The notes: generated by a model from the letters alone, not told the origin. 64,000 nucleotides of DNA from DATAWK01 sp036267255 (GCA_036267255.1 DATAWK010000041.1:248001-312000), one strand, 5' to 3'. Numbered from the stretch's first letter, positions 1 to 9,390 are shown. Program-made: numbers and translations.

Positions 1-789
1 AATCAGACGGTCATAGTTAAAATCGTCGCCCGTATACATGCGAACGCCGGCAGGAAGTCTGTTTCGCATTGCAATCTCAAGTTCTGCATCCAGCAATGAG
101 ATTTTGATGCCGTCTATTTTCGGCGCATGGCTGCGAATCACCTGCAGGCAGTTATCCATCGCCTCGGCAATCGTCTTCCCTCCCCAGTAGCCATCCAGTG
201 CGGGATCGAACATAGGCCCCAGCCAATGCAGAATGACGGGTTCTCGCACCTGCGTCAGAATTTTTTCGTACACACGCGCATAGTCCTCGGCACTCTCTGC
301 TGCGCGCGCCAGTGCACGGCTGGCCATCAGGATAATCTGGCTGCCTGCCGCCTCGACTGCTGCGCATTGTTCCAGGTAAGCATCGGTTACTTCATGCAAG
401 GTTACATTTGCTGTTGGCGGCAATTGATCCGTACCCACGCCGCTGGCAATCTTTCCCTTGCTGGCTTTTGCGGCACCTACACTTCGCTGAATCAGTTCCA
501 GCGCCTGCGGCCAGTCCAATCCCATGCCGCGCTGCGCCGTGTCCATTGCTTCCGCGACGCCAAACCCCAGCGACCATAAATGTTCACGATAGGCAATCGT
601 CGCATCCCAATCGATGACGGGTTGCGTCAGCGGTTCGACAGTCCGTGCCGGATCGACGACGACGTGCGCAGCTGCAAACGCAATGCGCTTTTCAAAGCGC
701 ACATCCTTCGCAACACGCAAGCTGTTCCCGCTCAAGGTGTAGTCGTAGAAGGAACCGTCGGAGCGTACAAGCCGTAGGGTCTGCGCCAT
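1..789 (-). CDS. DUF993 family protein (dihydrodipicolinate-synthase-like), 3' end cut by window
   Basis: An open frame of 263 codons runs from an ATG at 789 to the window edge without a stop, so the C-terminus is missing. The protein begins MAQTLRLVRSDGSFYDYTLS and continues with a TIM-barrel-like pattern such as VILHWLGPMFDP and KIDGIKISLLDAELE. This matches my recollection of DUF993, a family related to dihydrodipicolinate synthase/N-acetylneuraminate lyase that usually sits beside Gfo/Idh/MocA oxidoreductases. Only two bases separate it from the stop of such an oxidoreductase upstream, so the two are very probably co-transcribed and translationally coupled. An aldolase-type step in sugar or sugar-acid breakdown is inferred from family and context; the substrate is unknown. 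Confidence 0.7.
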   Translation of the reverse strand, partial: MAQTLRLVRSDGSFYDYTLSGNSLRVAKDVRFEKRIAFAAAHVVVDPARTVEPLTQPVIDWDATIAYREHLWSLGFGVAEAMDTAQRGMGLDWPQALELIQRSVGAAKASKGKIASGVGTDQLPPTANVTLHEVTDAYLEQCAAVEAAGSQIILMASRALARAAESAEDYARVYEKILTQVREPVILHWLGPMFDPALDGYWGGKTIAEAMDNCLQVIRSHAPKIDGIKISLLDAELEIAMRNRLPAGVRMYTGDDFNYDRLI

Positions 790-791
790 GT

Positions 792-1946
792 TTATGCCTC
801 TAGCACGGGCACATCCAGCCACCGGCGCTCCTGCCAGGACTTCAGGCCCAGCTCCGCAAGCTGCACTCCGCGCGCACCTTCAAGAAAATCATGAGGGAAC
901 GGAGCACCCTCGACCACATGGCGAAGGAAGAGTTCCCATTGCACTTTGAAGCCGTTGTCAAAAGGCATATTGTCCGGCACATCCTGCCAGCTCTCGCGAA
1001 AGTTAAATGGATTGGGAACATCCGGATTCCAAACCGGGCGCGGAGTATTCACGCGATGCTGCGCCTTGCATTCACGCAGGCCCGCAATGGCGCTGCCCAA
1101 TGTGCCGTCCACCTGCATGCTGAAAAGCTCGTCGCGATAAACACGGAAGGACCAGGATGAATTGATCTGCGCAACGATTCCTCCTTCCAGCTCAAATGTT
1201 CCGTAAGCAGTATCGTCTGCGGTGCACTTGTAAGGCTTGCCCTGCTCATCAAAGCGCTCTTTGATCGTCGTTCCACCCAGGCATTGCACTGCTCGCACCG
1301 CGCCAAACGTGTGGTCCAATACATACCGCCAGTGGCAGAACATATCGACGATGATGCCGCCGTCATCTTCCTTGCGATAATTCCAGGAAGGTCGTTGTGC
1401 CGGTTGCCAGTCTCCTTCAAAAACCCAATAACCAAACTCACCGCGCACAGACAAAATTTTTCCAAAAAAGCCGCTGTCAATCAGACGCTTGAGTTTGCGA
1501 ATGCCGGGAAGAAATAATTTATCCTGCACCACTCCGTGCTTGATCCCCGCTGCCTTGGCTTTTTTGAAAAGCGCCAGAGCTACAGTGGAGTCCACGGCCA
1601 GGGGTTTTTCACAATAGATATGCTTGCCGGCTTCTATGGCTGCTTCCACGCTAGGCGCGCGCAACGCCGTCAACTGTGCGTCAAAGTAGATGGCATCCTT
1701 CGGATCATGCAATGCCTTCTTCAAATCCGTCGTCCATCGCAAATCGCCATGTTCCTTGGCAATCATCTCCAGCTTCGCGGCGTTCCGCCCCACCAGAATC
1801 GGGTCCGGCATCAGTCGTGAACCATCCGCGAGCACAACTCCACCCTGCGCACGAATCGCAAGAATCGATCGCACCAAATGCTGATTCAGCCCCATGCGTC
1901 CCGTGACGCCATTCATGATGACGCCAATGCGTTGCTCTTTCATCAT
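792..1946 (-). CDS. Gfo/Idh/MocA family NAD(P)-dependent oxidoreductase
   Basis: A 384-residue cytoplasmic protein of normal family length. The N-terminus carries a Rossmann dinucleotide-binding loop (GVTGRMG, about residues 13-19). The family signature CEKPLAVDS follows near residue 113, its Lys being the usual catalytic lysine. The C-terminal half is the alpha/beta substrate domain, with GGIIVDMFCHWRYVLD near residue 195. These enzymes oxidise or reduce sugars, inositols or related polyols. The stop lies two bases before the DUF993 start, indicating a two-gene catabolic operon. The double Met start (MMKEQR) leaves the start uncertain by one codon. Substrate cannot be read from the sequence. 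Confidence 0.85.
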   Translation of the reverse strand: MMKEQRIGVIMNGVTGRMGLNQHLVRSILAIRAQGGVVLADGSRLMPDPILVGRNAAKLEMIAKEHGDLRWTTDLKKALHDPKDAIYFDAQLTALRAPSVEAAIEAGKHIYCEKPLAVDSTVALALFKKAKAAGIKHGVVQDKLFLPGIRKLKRLIDSGFFGKILSVRGEFGYWVFEGDWQPAQRPSWNYRKEDDGGIIVDMFCHWRYVLDHTFGAVRAVQCLGGTTIKERFDEQGKPYKCTADDTAYGTFELEGGIVAQINSSWSFRVYRDELFSMQVDGTLGSAIAGLRECKAQHRVNTPRPVWNPDVPNPFNFRESWQDVPDNMPFDNGFKVQWELFLRHVVEGAPFPHDFLEGARGVQLAELGLKSWQERRWLDVPVLEA

Positions 1947-2112
1947 TTCTCCAAAAAATAGTCTCAGCCGGCCGGAGCCACTTTACGAAATTGCAAAAAG
2001 ATATCGGCAAATCCGCACCGAAGGAAGATTGGACGAAGAAATCGGTGCGCGATGGTTAGTGTAACGCAGCAGGTTGCATTGCAAGATGCCCGTGGGACGA
2101 CGCTGCACTCCT

Positions 2113-3585
2113 TTAAAAGGGATACGCCGTGGCATGCTTCTTCATCGTCACCCACTGCCATTGGGTAAATTCTTCCCAGTCGCCCGGTCCTCCGATGCTC
2201 GATCCATTGCCGGATGCTCCACGGCCACCGAATGGATTCACGTGATCATCCTTCACCGTCTGATCGTTGATGTGCAGCAGTCCAATCTTCAGTCGTTGTC
2301 CCAAAGCCATCGCACGCCCAACATCCTTCGACAGAATTCCAGCCGCCAGCCCGTATGCCGACTGGTTGGCCAGGGCAACGGCTTCATCGTCGGAAGCAAT
2401 CGTTACAACCACGGCAACCGGGCCGAATATCTCCTCTTCAAACGCACGCATCCCCGGGCGAACCCCGCTGAGCACCGTCGGCGCATAAAACAAATCTTTG
2501 TACGTTCCCCCCGCTGCCAGTTTTGCGCCCTGTTGCACCGCTTCCTGCACAATTGCATGCACGCGATCCCGCTGCCGCTGATTGATCATGGGGCCAATCG
2601 CTACCTGTTCCGTTGCCGGATTGCCAATGCGCAAACCCTTGGCCTTTTCACTCAGCTTGGCAGTTAGCTTCTCCGCAATGGCCGCATGCGCAAAAACGAT
2701 TCCCGTGGACATGCAGATTTGCCCTTGAAATAAATAACTACCCCAGGCCGCGTTCGATGCGGCGACATCTACATCGGCATCGTCCAGAACGATCAGCGGA
2801 TTTTTACCACCCAATTCCAGAGCCACCTTCTTCAGATGCCGACCGCAGATTTCGCCCACCTTGCGGCCCGCTGCCGTGGATCCCGTGAACGAAACCATGC
2901 TGATGTTCGGATCGGTGCAAAGCGCTTCGCCAACATCCGCGCCACCCGGCAGCACATGCAGCAGGCCCTCCGGCAAACCGGCTTCTTCAAATACCTTGGC
3001 AATAAATAACCCGCCGCCGATCGGCGTCTGCGGATCTGGCTTCAGAATGACCGCATTGCCAACAGCCAGCGCCGGGGCGACCGCGCGGATCGAGAGAATC
3101 AACGGAAAATTGAATGGTGAAATCACAGCAATCACGCCTCGCGGAACGCGCTGCGCAAAATTGAAATTCCCCGTCATCTGCGGCAGCACCAATCCTTGCG
3201 GCTGCAGCGGCATGCTAGCGGCTGCCTGCACTATGTGCGCTGCCGCGTGCACCTCGCGCTGGCCTTTTGCAAGCAGCCCGCCGGTTTCGCGCGCGATAAA
3301 AAGGCTCATCTCCGGCACGGCCTTTTCGAAAATTTCAGCCGCCTTAAAAAGGATGGCTGCACGATCATTCGGCAGCATCGCAGCCCACTTCGCCTGTGCC
3401 ACCAATGCGGACTTCGCAGCAGTCGCCACTTCATTTGGAGATGCCGCGCCCACTGTAGCCAACACCTCACCCGTAGCGGGTTCGATGACGTCGATGGTGC
3501 CTGCGGAACCCGCACGCCAGCCATCACTGTAAAGCTTGTTCGTCCACACGGTTTCAGCGGTAGGAATCGATGGGGTCGTTGTCAT
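2113..3585 (-). CDS. Aldehyde dehydrogenase, benzaldehyde-dehydrogenase-like
   Basis: A 490-residue NAD(P)-dependent aldehyde dehydrogenase of standard length. Visible elements are the cofactor-site motif ISPFNFPLILS (about 155-165), the nucleotide loop FTGSTAAGRKVG (233-244), the general-base Glu257 in LELGGKNP and the catalytic Cys291 in FQGQICMSTG. EEIFGPVAVV near the C-terminus is also typical. GQICM and the overall pattern recall benzaldehyde/vanillin dehydrogenases, so an aromatic aldehyde is a reasonable guess for substrate. It is transcribed away from the permease at 3929 and separated from the Gfo/Idh/MocA gene by 166 bases, so it is probably its own unit. Confidence 0.85.
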   Translation of the reverse strand: MTTTPSIPTAETVWTNKLYSDGWRAGSAGTIDVIEPATGEVLATVGAASPNEVATAAKSALVAQAKWAAMLPNDRAAILFKAAEIFEKAVPEMSLFIARETGGLLAKGQREVHAAAHIVQAAASMPLQPQGLVLPQMTGNFNFAQRVPRGVIAVISPFNFPLILSIRAVAPALAVGNAVILKPDPQTPIGGGLFIAKVFEEAGLPEGLLHVLPGGADVGEALCTDPNISMVSFTGSTAAGRKVGEICGRHLKKVALELGGKNPLIVLDDADVDVAASNAAWGSYLFQGQICMSTGIVFAHAAIAEKLTAKLSEKAKGLRIGNPATEQVAIGPMINQRQRDRVHAIVQEAVQQGAKLAAGGTYKDLFYAPTVLSGVRPGMRAFEEEIFGPVAVVVTIASDDEAVALANQSAYGLAAGILSKDVGRAMALGQRLKIGLLHINDQTVKDDHVNPFGGRGASGNGSSIGGPGDWEEFTQWQWVTMKKHATAYPF

Positions 3586-3928
3586 TGCATCTCCTTCATA
3601 AATTTTCTGGCGCTCCTGCTGAACGAAGAGGGAGCTGCGGTTTGCCGCAACGGTACAGCAGTTTTCTGTCGGTGTGAAAAATAATAGATTTAGCGGAACC
3701 TACCTGTCCAGAATACCGTTGCCCCAGGCGCAACGTTTCTATATAAGAAGATGCGTTCCTCCTCGCGTCTTCGCAATCCGACTGCCCGCCTCTATCCATT
3801 TCACATCTGGGCAACCCTATCAACACCCGAAAACCTACGTAAATGCTGAACTTCCGTTGGCAGTCCGTATAGAGACAGATACCATGCTCGTAGACGCCGA
3901 GCCCATTTGCAAGTGACAGGAGAAAATA
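3586..3928. other. Divergent intergenic region, aldehyde dehydrogenase / permease
   Basis: 343 bases without a gene between two divergent starts. It should hold both promoters, but I can pick no convincing -35/-10 pair. The only structure noted is an inverted repeat CGTTGC-N7-GCAACG at 3717-3735, followed by the AT-rich string TTTCTATATAAG, either of which could be regulatory. The Shine-Dalgarno AGGAG of the permease lies at the right end. Confidence 0.4.
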
Positions 3929-5263
3929 ATGCCAGCTCCGGTGATGCCAACTCCAGTGAACCCTGGCCCTCCACCCGACATTGGTCTCTTAGGTGCGTTA
4001 TCCATTGGAATCGGCGGCATCGTCGGCGGTGGGTTCTTCGCAACCTTTGGACTCGCCGTGATGGGGGCACGTGGAGCGACCTATGTATCGTTTCTGGTCG
4101 GCGGCGCAATTGCCTTGATCACGGCTTACTCCTATGTGCGATTGACGCTTCAGTATCCCAGCTCTGGAGGCACCGTAACGTTCGTGCGGCTGGGGTTCGG
4201 TACTGGTGTGCTCTCAGCATCCATCAACGTTTTGCTGATCCTGTGCTACGTCGCCATCATGGCCGTGTATGCACGAGCTCTTGGAGCCTATTCGGTTTCT
4301 TTCCTGCCACCCGATCAGCACGAATTCTGGACGCGTGTTGTTGCGTCGGTAGCCATCCTATTTCTCGCTCTTGTCAACTTTGCCGGTGCGGAATTGATGG
4401 CGCGCTTTGAAGACGTGTTCAATGTAGGAAAACTCGGCATTCTTGCCATCTTCATCGTTGGAGGCTTCCTGCTGGGTCATCCGACTTGGGGCCGGCTCGG
4501 GATCGGCGAGTGGGTCTCCACAACAACAATCATTTCCAGCGGCATGGTGGTTTTTCTCGCTTACGAGGGCTTCGAGCTCATCTCGAACGCGGCGCAGCGC
4601 ATCCAGAATCCCGCTCGTACACTGCCGATTGCCTTCTATGGCAGCGTTGTGACGGCGATCGTGATCTATGTGCTCGCGACAATTGTTGCAATCGGACACA
4701 TGCCTTTTCATGACATGAAGGCTGCCCGCGACTTTGCGTTATCCGCAACGGCGCAGCGCTTTTTGGGTTCCTTTGGATTTGGATTGATGGTATTCGGCGC
4801 TGTCTTTGCCTCCGCCTCCGCGATCAATGCCGATTTCTTCGGCGCAGAAAAGCTACCCGTCATGCTGGGTGAAAATGCAGAACTACCGAAGATATTCACT
4901 GTGAAGATCTCCGGCAGAGCTGTTTACAGTATGGCTGCCGTTGCGCTTCTCGCCATCGTGACGGTTTATGCACTCGGACTGCAGGCTTTATCCGCAGCCA
5001 CCAGCGGTGGCTTTCTCGTCGTGTTTGCAGCCGTCAACTTCGTGAACTTCAAGCTTGCAAAAGAAACAAACAGCCGCGGATGGATCTCTCTTGTCGCAGG
5101 CTTTCTATGCATCATCGCCTTTGGCATTATGCTGTTTCAGTTTGCGGCCGATCCTAAGAGCCGGGAATCTGCCTACGCCATCGTCGGAATCATTCTCCTC
5201 TCCATCGTCATCGAACTGGCATCTCGTTGGCATCGAGTCGAACGGATGCGAGCCCGGTCGTAG
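3929..5263 (+). CDS. APC superfamily amino acid permease
   Basis: A 444-residue integral membrane protein with about 12 hydrophobic segments. It shows the APC hallmark in TM1, LLGALSIGIGGIVGGGFF (about residues 19-36), where the glycine-rich unwound segment binds the substrate amino group. TM6 contains VFLAYEGFELISNAAQRIQNP, as in amino acid transporters. It imports an amino acid or amine with a proton or by exchange. The ATG at 3929 is preceded by AGGAG at 7-base spacing. The SDR gene follows after 55 bases on the same strand and may be co-transcribed. Substrate is not predictable. Confidence 0.85.
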   Translation: MPAPVMPTPVNPGPPPDIGLLGALSIGIGGIVGGGFFATFGLAVMGARGATYVSFLVGGAIALITAYSYVRLTLQYPSSGGTVTFVRLGFGTGVLSASINVLLILCYVAIMAVYARALGAYSVSFLPPDQHEFWTRVVASVAILFLALVNFAGAELMARFEDVFNVGKLGILAIFIVGGFLLGHPTWGRLGIGEWVSTTTIISSGMVVFLAYEGFELISNAAQRIQNPARTLPIAFYGSVVTAIVIYVLATIVAIGHMPFHDMKAARDFALSATAQRFLGSFGFGLMVFGAVFASASAINADFFGAEKLPVMLGENAELPKIFTVKISGRAVYSMAAVALLAIVTVYALGLQALSAATSGGFLVVFAAVNFVNFKLAKETNSRGWISLVAGFLCIIAFGIMLFQFAADPKSRESAYAIVGIILLSIVIELASRWHRVERMRARS

Positions 5264-5318
5264 AATGTGTTTCAGGGCTGTCGTTGCACAGAGTATGCAA
5301 CAGGACGCGAGGAATAAA

Positions 5319-6038
5319 ATGAACCGTAATTTTTCAGGCAGAGTGATCTTGGTAGCCGGTGGCACCGGTGGACTGGGCCGTGCGGTAAGCCTGGCATTCC
5401 TTCAGGAAGGCGCGACCGTCGTGGTCCCATATCGCCATCGGGAAGAATTTTCCACTTTGCAAAGCGCGGCTGGTGTGAACGGCTCATCGTTGGAAGGGCA
5501 ATCCGTCGATGTCACCGAGGAAGCTGCCGTAAGCAAATTCGTCGATGGAATCCTTGCAAAACATGGCCGGCTGGATGCGCTGGTGAACACCGTTGGCGGC
5601 TACGCTGGCGGCGTGAAGTTGTGGGAGATGGAGACAAAGGTTTTCGATCAGATGCTGGCACTCAATCTGCGCGCGGGCTACGTGCTGTCGCGTGCCGCAA
5701 TCGCGCCCATGCTGCAACAGAAGCATGGAACGATCGTGAACGTTGCGGCAAAGGCAGCCTTCGATCATGCTGCCGGAGCGTCCGCCTATGCTGCGTCCAA
5801 GGCCGCTGCGTTGGCCATGATCGATAGTCTTGCAGCAGACGCAAAAGGCACCGGCGTGCGTGTCAATTCCATTCTTCCCAGCATCATCGACACAGCGGCC
5901 AACCGGCAGGCCATGCCCAGCGCCGATTTTGCAACCTGGCCCAAGCCGGAGGACATCGCGCGCGTCATCCTGTTTTTGTGCAGCGATGATGCCAAAGTGA
6001 TTCATGGAGCCGCCATCCCCGTCTATGGTGATAGCTAG
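5319..6038 (+). CDS. Short-chain dehydrogenase/reductase (SDR)
   Basis: 239 residues, the classical SDR size. The nucleotide-binding motif is GGTGGLG (14-20), NTVGG replaces the usual NNAG (90-94), and the active-site pair is Tyr157/Lys161 in YAASK. The usual catalytic Ser about 13 residues before the Tyr is missing: the strand reads NVAAKAAF, with Ala144 at that position. Quinoid dihydropteridine reductases also have Ala in an AKAA context, so a reductase of that kind is possible. I chose the ATG at 5319 because GAGGAA precedes it and because the longer frame adds a non-SDR extension overlapping the permease. Confidence 0.8.
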   Translation: MNRNFSGRVILVAGGTGGLGRAVSLAFLQEGATVVVPYRHREEFSTLQSAAGVNGSSLEGQSVDVTEEAAVSKFVDGILAKHGRLDALVNTVGGYAGGVKLWEMETKVFDQMLALNLRAGYVLSRAAIAPMLQQKHGTIVNVAAKAAFDHAAGASAYAASKAAALAMIDSLAADAKGTGVRVNSILPSIIDTAANRQAMPSADFATWPKPEDIARVILFLCSDDAKVIHGAAIPVYGDS

Positions 6039-6134
6039 GTGGGCGATAGCTGAAAGATTCCTCTAAGCAATGCAAACAGCAAGTCCTGGCAGCATCGCCC
6101 GGAACAAGGTAGACTCCCAATTCTGGAGGCCAAC

Positions 6135-7040
6135 ATGTCCATTCGCCCCGTCAAGCGGCTCATCAAATCCAAGCCAACCCTGGAAGGCGCGGGCGTGCAT
6201 CTGCGCCGTGCCTTCGGCTTCGACAATACCTCCGACTTCGACCCGTTTCTGCTGCTCGACGATTTCCGCAATGACGTTCCCGCGGACTATCTGGCTGGCT
6301 TTCCCTGGCATCCTCACCGTGGAATCGAAACCGTCACGTACGTCCTTGCCGGAACCGTGGACCACGGCGACAGCATGGGAAACCACGGCACCATTGGAGC
6401 CGGTGACATTCAATGGATGACGGCAGGCAGTGGGATCATCCACCAGGAAATGCCCAAGGGCGATCCGGCGGGACGAATGCATGGCTTCCAATTGTGGGCG
6501 AACCTTCCCGCATCGCAAAAGATGACCTCTCCGCGTTATCAGGAGGTGAAGGCATTCGACATTCCTGAAATCAAAGACGACGACGGCACCGAGGTCCGCG
6601 TCGTCTGCGGAAGTTTCTGGGGAAAGGTTGGCCCCGTCGATGGCATCGCGACCAATCCGACCTACATCGACGTGTCCATTGCTCCGGGCCGCAGAAAGAC
6701 ACTGCCGGTGGAGACCATGCGTCATGCGTTCGCCTATGTTTTCTCCGGATCGGGCAAGTTCTGTAATGCCTCTGGCCCGCTCGCCGTTCCCACCGAGGGA
6801 GTGCAGTGGCTGGATACTGCGCCGCCTTCGATCGCAGACAATCGCTCCCTCGTTCTGTTCGATCGCGGCGACGAAGTCACGGTGCAGGCCGGAGACGATG
6901 GCATCCGCTTCCTGCTCGTCTCGGGAAAACCGCTCGAAGAGCCCGTGGCATGGTACGGCCCCATCGTCATGAACACGCAGGAGCAATTACGGCAGGCGTT
7001 CAGCGAACTGGATCAGGGAAATTTCCTGAAGCAGCCATAA
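6135..7040 (+). CDS. Pirin family protein (bicupin)
   Basis: 301 residues in two cupin domains. The N-terminal cupin carries the metal-binding set of pirins: His-Pro-His in FPWHPHRGIETVTYV, His in DHGDSMGNHG, and Glu in IIHQEMPKGD. The C-terminal pirin domain begins near APGRRKTLPV. Bacterial pirins are iron-dependent, and some oxidise quercetin or bind metabolic enzymes; the role of this one is unknown. The ATG at 6135 follows GGAGG at good spacing. It stands alone, 96 bases after the SDR gene. Confidence 0.85.
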   Translation: MSIRPVKRLIKSKPTLEGAGVHLRRAFGFDNTSDFDPFLLLDDFRNDVPADYLAGFPWHPHRGIETVTYVLAGTVDHGDSMGNHGTIGAGDIQWMTAGSGIIHQEMPKGDPAGRMHGFQLWANLPASQKMTSPRYQEVKAFDIPEIKDDDGTEVRVVCGSFWGKVGPVDGIATNPTYIDVSIAPGRRKTLPVETMRHAFAYVFSGSGKFCNASGPLAVPTEGVQWLDTAPPSIADNRSLVLFDRGDEVTVQAGDDGIRFLLVSGKPLEEPVAWYGPIVMNTQEQLRQAFSELDQGNFLKQP

Positions 7041-7353
7041 CAGTTACTCCAATTAAGGATGAAATATTGATTTGGGTCTTGCATTGCTGGGTCACCCGGC
7101 TCAACCATGTATCTCGTTCAATTCCATAGATTCCATCCATAGATAGAAGCGCGGCGCTCATCCCACTTTCCATTGCCGTCTGTCTGCCGTGCTGAACTCA
7201 TTTTTTTGATGACAGCAACATTGTTGCCAGTCTCATACTCCTATCGACGCTGGTTCTCCCAAACTATTTACTTCCTCTCTAAATCCATTGTCCCCACTCC
7301 ACCGTTATCCACGTGAAGGGCAACAAGCAACTCGAATTTAGAAGAGGTACATC
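7041..7353. other. Intergenic region upstream of the ferritin-like pair
   Basis: 313 bases without a supported gene. It holds a small inverted repeat GCAAC-ATT-GTTGC at 7215-7227, a possible operator. A near-direct repeat (ATAGATTCCATCCATAGATA, about 7128-7147) is also present. AAGAGG just before 7354 is the ribosome-binding site of the next gene. I could not identify a clear promoter. Confidence 0.35.
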
Positions 7354-8280
7354 GTGGATAAGCTGGATCTGCTCATCAAAAATGCAGTTTCTCGCCGCAC
7401 GTTTCTTTCTGGTGCTGGAACCGCGGCCGCTGTCACCCTAATCGCAGGATGCGGAGGCGGCAGCACACCTGCACCGACCACAACACCCACCCCAACCACA
7501 ACCCCAACGCCACCTGCAATTACGGATGCGGATATCCTGAACTTCGCCCTCAATCTGGAATACCTTGAGGCTGAATTTTATCTGCGTGCCGCTACCGGAA
7601 CTGGCCTCTCTTCTACCGATGCCGGTGGCTCCAGCGCTGGCTCTGTTACAGGCGGAACGCAAGTCAGCTTCCCAACGGCTGCGCTCCAGCAGTACGCGGT
7701 TGAGATTGCGCAGGATGAATTGGACCACGTTCGCTTCCTCCGCAAGGCGCTTGGCTCCGCTGCGGTGCCACGGCCCACAATTGATCTGACCAACAGCTTC
7801 AATGGATTGGCCAGTGCCGCCGGCATCGGCAGCACCTTCAATCCTTTTGCGGACTCGAATAGTTTTCTGGTCGGTGCTTTCGTTTTTGAGGATGTGGGCG
7901 TCACCGCCTATCACGGCGCGGCAACGCTGCTTACCAACAAGACATATCTGACCGCAGCCGCAGGCATCCTCGCCGTCGAAGCCTACCACGCAGCGGAAAT
8001 CCGGTCGCTCATCTACGGCCTTTCTGTCTCTTCCGGCGTTAGCACCTATCTGACGGACGCCAACAAGGTCTCCGCCGTGCGTGCAGCGCTTGGTGGCGGC
8101 AATGAGACGCAGATCACTGGCATGAACATCGTAGCCTGTGCCCCCACCACGGCAATCGCATACGACCGGACGACCGATGAGGTGCTCCACATCGTCTACG
8201 CGACAGGGGCCGGAGTAGTCACGAAGGGCGGATTCTTCCCTAAAGGACTCAACGGCACCATTACAGCAACCGCTTCTTAA
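7354..8280 (+). CDS. Exported ferritin-like domain lipoprotein
   Basis: 308 residues. The N-terminus has a twin-arginine-type signal (SRRTFLSGAG, about 12-21) ending in a lipobox (LIAGC), followed by a Pro/Thr-rich linker (APTTTPTPTTTPTPP). The rest is a ferritin-like four-helix domain of the Ferritin_2 type: LNLEYLEAEFY, EIAQDELDHVRFL, FVFEDVGVTAYHGAA and ILAVEAYHAAEIR supply carboxylate and His positions. The start is GTG at 7354, preceded by AAGAGG. A close paralogue follows 13 bases downstream, so they form an operon. Members of this family are abundant envelope proteins whose iron or redox role is not established. Confidence 0.85.
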   Translation: MDKLDLLIKNAVSRRTFLSGAGTAAAVTLIAGCGGGSTPAPTTTPTPTTTPTPPAITDADILNFALNLEYLEAEFYLRAATGTGLSSTDAGGSSAGSVTGGTQVSFPTAALQQYAVEIAQDELDHVRFLRKALGSAAVPRPTIDLTNSFNGLASAAGIGSTFNPFADSNSFLVGAFVFEDVGVTAYHGAATLLTNKTYLTAAAGILAVEAYHAAEIRSLIYGLSVSSGVSTYLTDANKVSAVRAALGGGNETQITGMNIVACAPTTAIAYDRTTDEVLHIVYATGAGVVTKGGFFPKGLNGTITATAS

Positions 8281-8293
8281 AGGACGGAAACCC

Positions 8294-9232
8294 ATGGCAA
8301 ACGCAGAAACTCAAAAGGTAGATTCAATCCTCTCCAGTCGCCGTGCGATGCTCGTCCTCGGCGGTACCGCTCTGGCCGGCCTGGCATTTGCAGGCAAGGC
8401 ACAGGCACAAAGCACCATCAACGATAGCGATATCCTCAACTTCGCTCTGAACCTTGAATATCTTGAGGCTCAGTACTACACGCTCGCCACCACCGGCAAA
8501 ACCATCGATCAGGTTGGCATTGGCATCACCAGCGGATCGGGAGCAGCCGGAGGCACCGTTACGGTAAAGTCCAACCCAATGGTTCCCTTCGTCAGCACGG
8601 TCATCGCAGGATACGCTGCCGAAACTGCGGGAGAAGAACAGAAACATGTCTCGTTCCTGCGCAGCGCTCTCGGCATGTCTGCCGTGGCCATGCCCAACAT
8701 CGATCTGTTGAATAGCTTCGCAGCTCTTGGTACGCTCATTGGCGTTCCGGGCTTCGATCCCTTCGCCAGCGATCTCAACTTCCTGCTTGGCTCCTATATT
8801 TTTGAGGATGTCGGTGTCACGGCCTATCACGGTGCGGCCGCGCTACTCACCACTCCGGCCTACCTCGATGCTGCAGCCGGCATCATGGCGGTCGAAGCCT
8901 ATCATGCAGGCCTTGTTCGCACCGTACTCTATGGCATGGATGCAGCCACTCCATCCGCAGGCATCAATGGTCTCGCGACCAAGATCTCCGGTGTCCGCGC
9001 AACACTCGATGGAACAGCTGCGTCTACTCCGGATGACGTCGGCCTCGGCACGGTTTCCGTAGCCCTCAACGGCAGCTCGGCAAACCAGACCGCCGCTACC
9101 GTCGTCAATGCGGATGCCAATGCGCTTGCATTTGCGCGAACCACAACGCAGGTTCTGGCGATTGTTTACGCCAGCGCCAGCGGGACCCCGGGCGGCTTCT
9201 TTCCCGCAGGTCTGAACGGCACCATCAAATAG
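8294..9232 (+). CDS. Exported ferritin-like domain protein, second tandem copy
   Basis: 312 residues, clearly paralogous to the preceding gene, sharing DSDILNFALNLEYLEAQYY, EDVGVTAYHGAAALL and GIMAVEAYHAG. It has a Tat-like signal (SSRRAMLVLGGTALAG) ending near AQAQ, but no lipobox and no Thr/Pro linker. It is therefore probably soluble in the periplasm while its partner is membrane-tethered. A Shine-Dalgarno AAAGGA precedes the ATG. A strong terminator follows the stop. Divergence between the copies suggests the duplication is not recent. Confidence 0.85.
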   Translation: MANAETQKVDSILSSRRAMLVLGGTALAGLAFAGKAQAQSTINDSDILNFALNLEYLEAQYYTLATTGKTIDQVGIGITSGSGAAGGTVTVKSNPMVPFVSTVIAGYAAETAGEEQKHVSFLRSALGMSAVAMPNIDLLNSFAALGTLIGVPGFDPFASDLNFLLGSYIFEDVGVTAYHGAAALLTTPAYLDAAAGIMAVEAYHAGLVRTVLYGMDAATPSAGINGLATKISGVRATLDGTAASTPDDVGLGTVSVALNGSSANQTAATVVNADANALAFARTTTQVLAIVYASASGTPGGFFPAGLNGTIK

Positions 9233-9243
9233 CAGCCGTGAAA

Positions 9244-9297
9244 CGCCGGAAGCAACCATCCTCTCCACGATGACAGTTGCTTCCGGCGAATTTTTTC
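9244..9297 (+). terminator. Rho-independent terminator after ferritin-like pair
   Basis: A 13-bp perfect stem, CGCCGGAAGCAAC paired with GTTGCTTCCGGCG, encloses a 19-base loop and is followed by six Ts at 9291-9296. It lies 11 bases after the second ferritin-like gene. Confidence 0.85.
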
Positions 9298-9390
9298 TCG
9301 TTGCTTTTCCGCTTGCCATCATTTTTGTGCCATCCGTTGCCCTCATGGACTAACGTTGTAGCTGAGAGATCGACGAAGCCGAGGATGACG

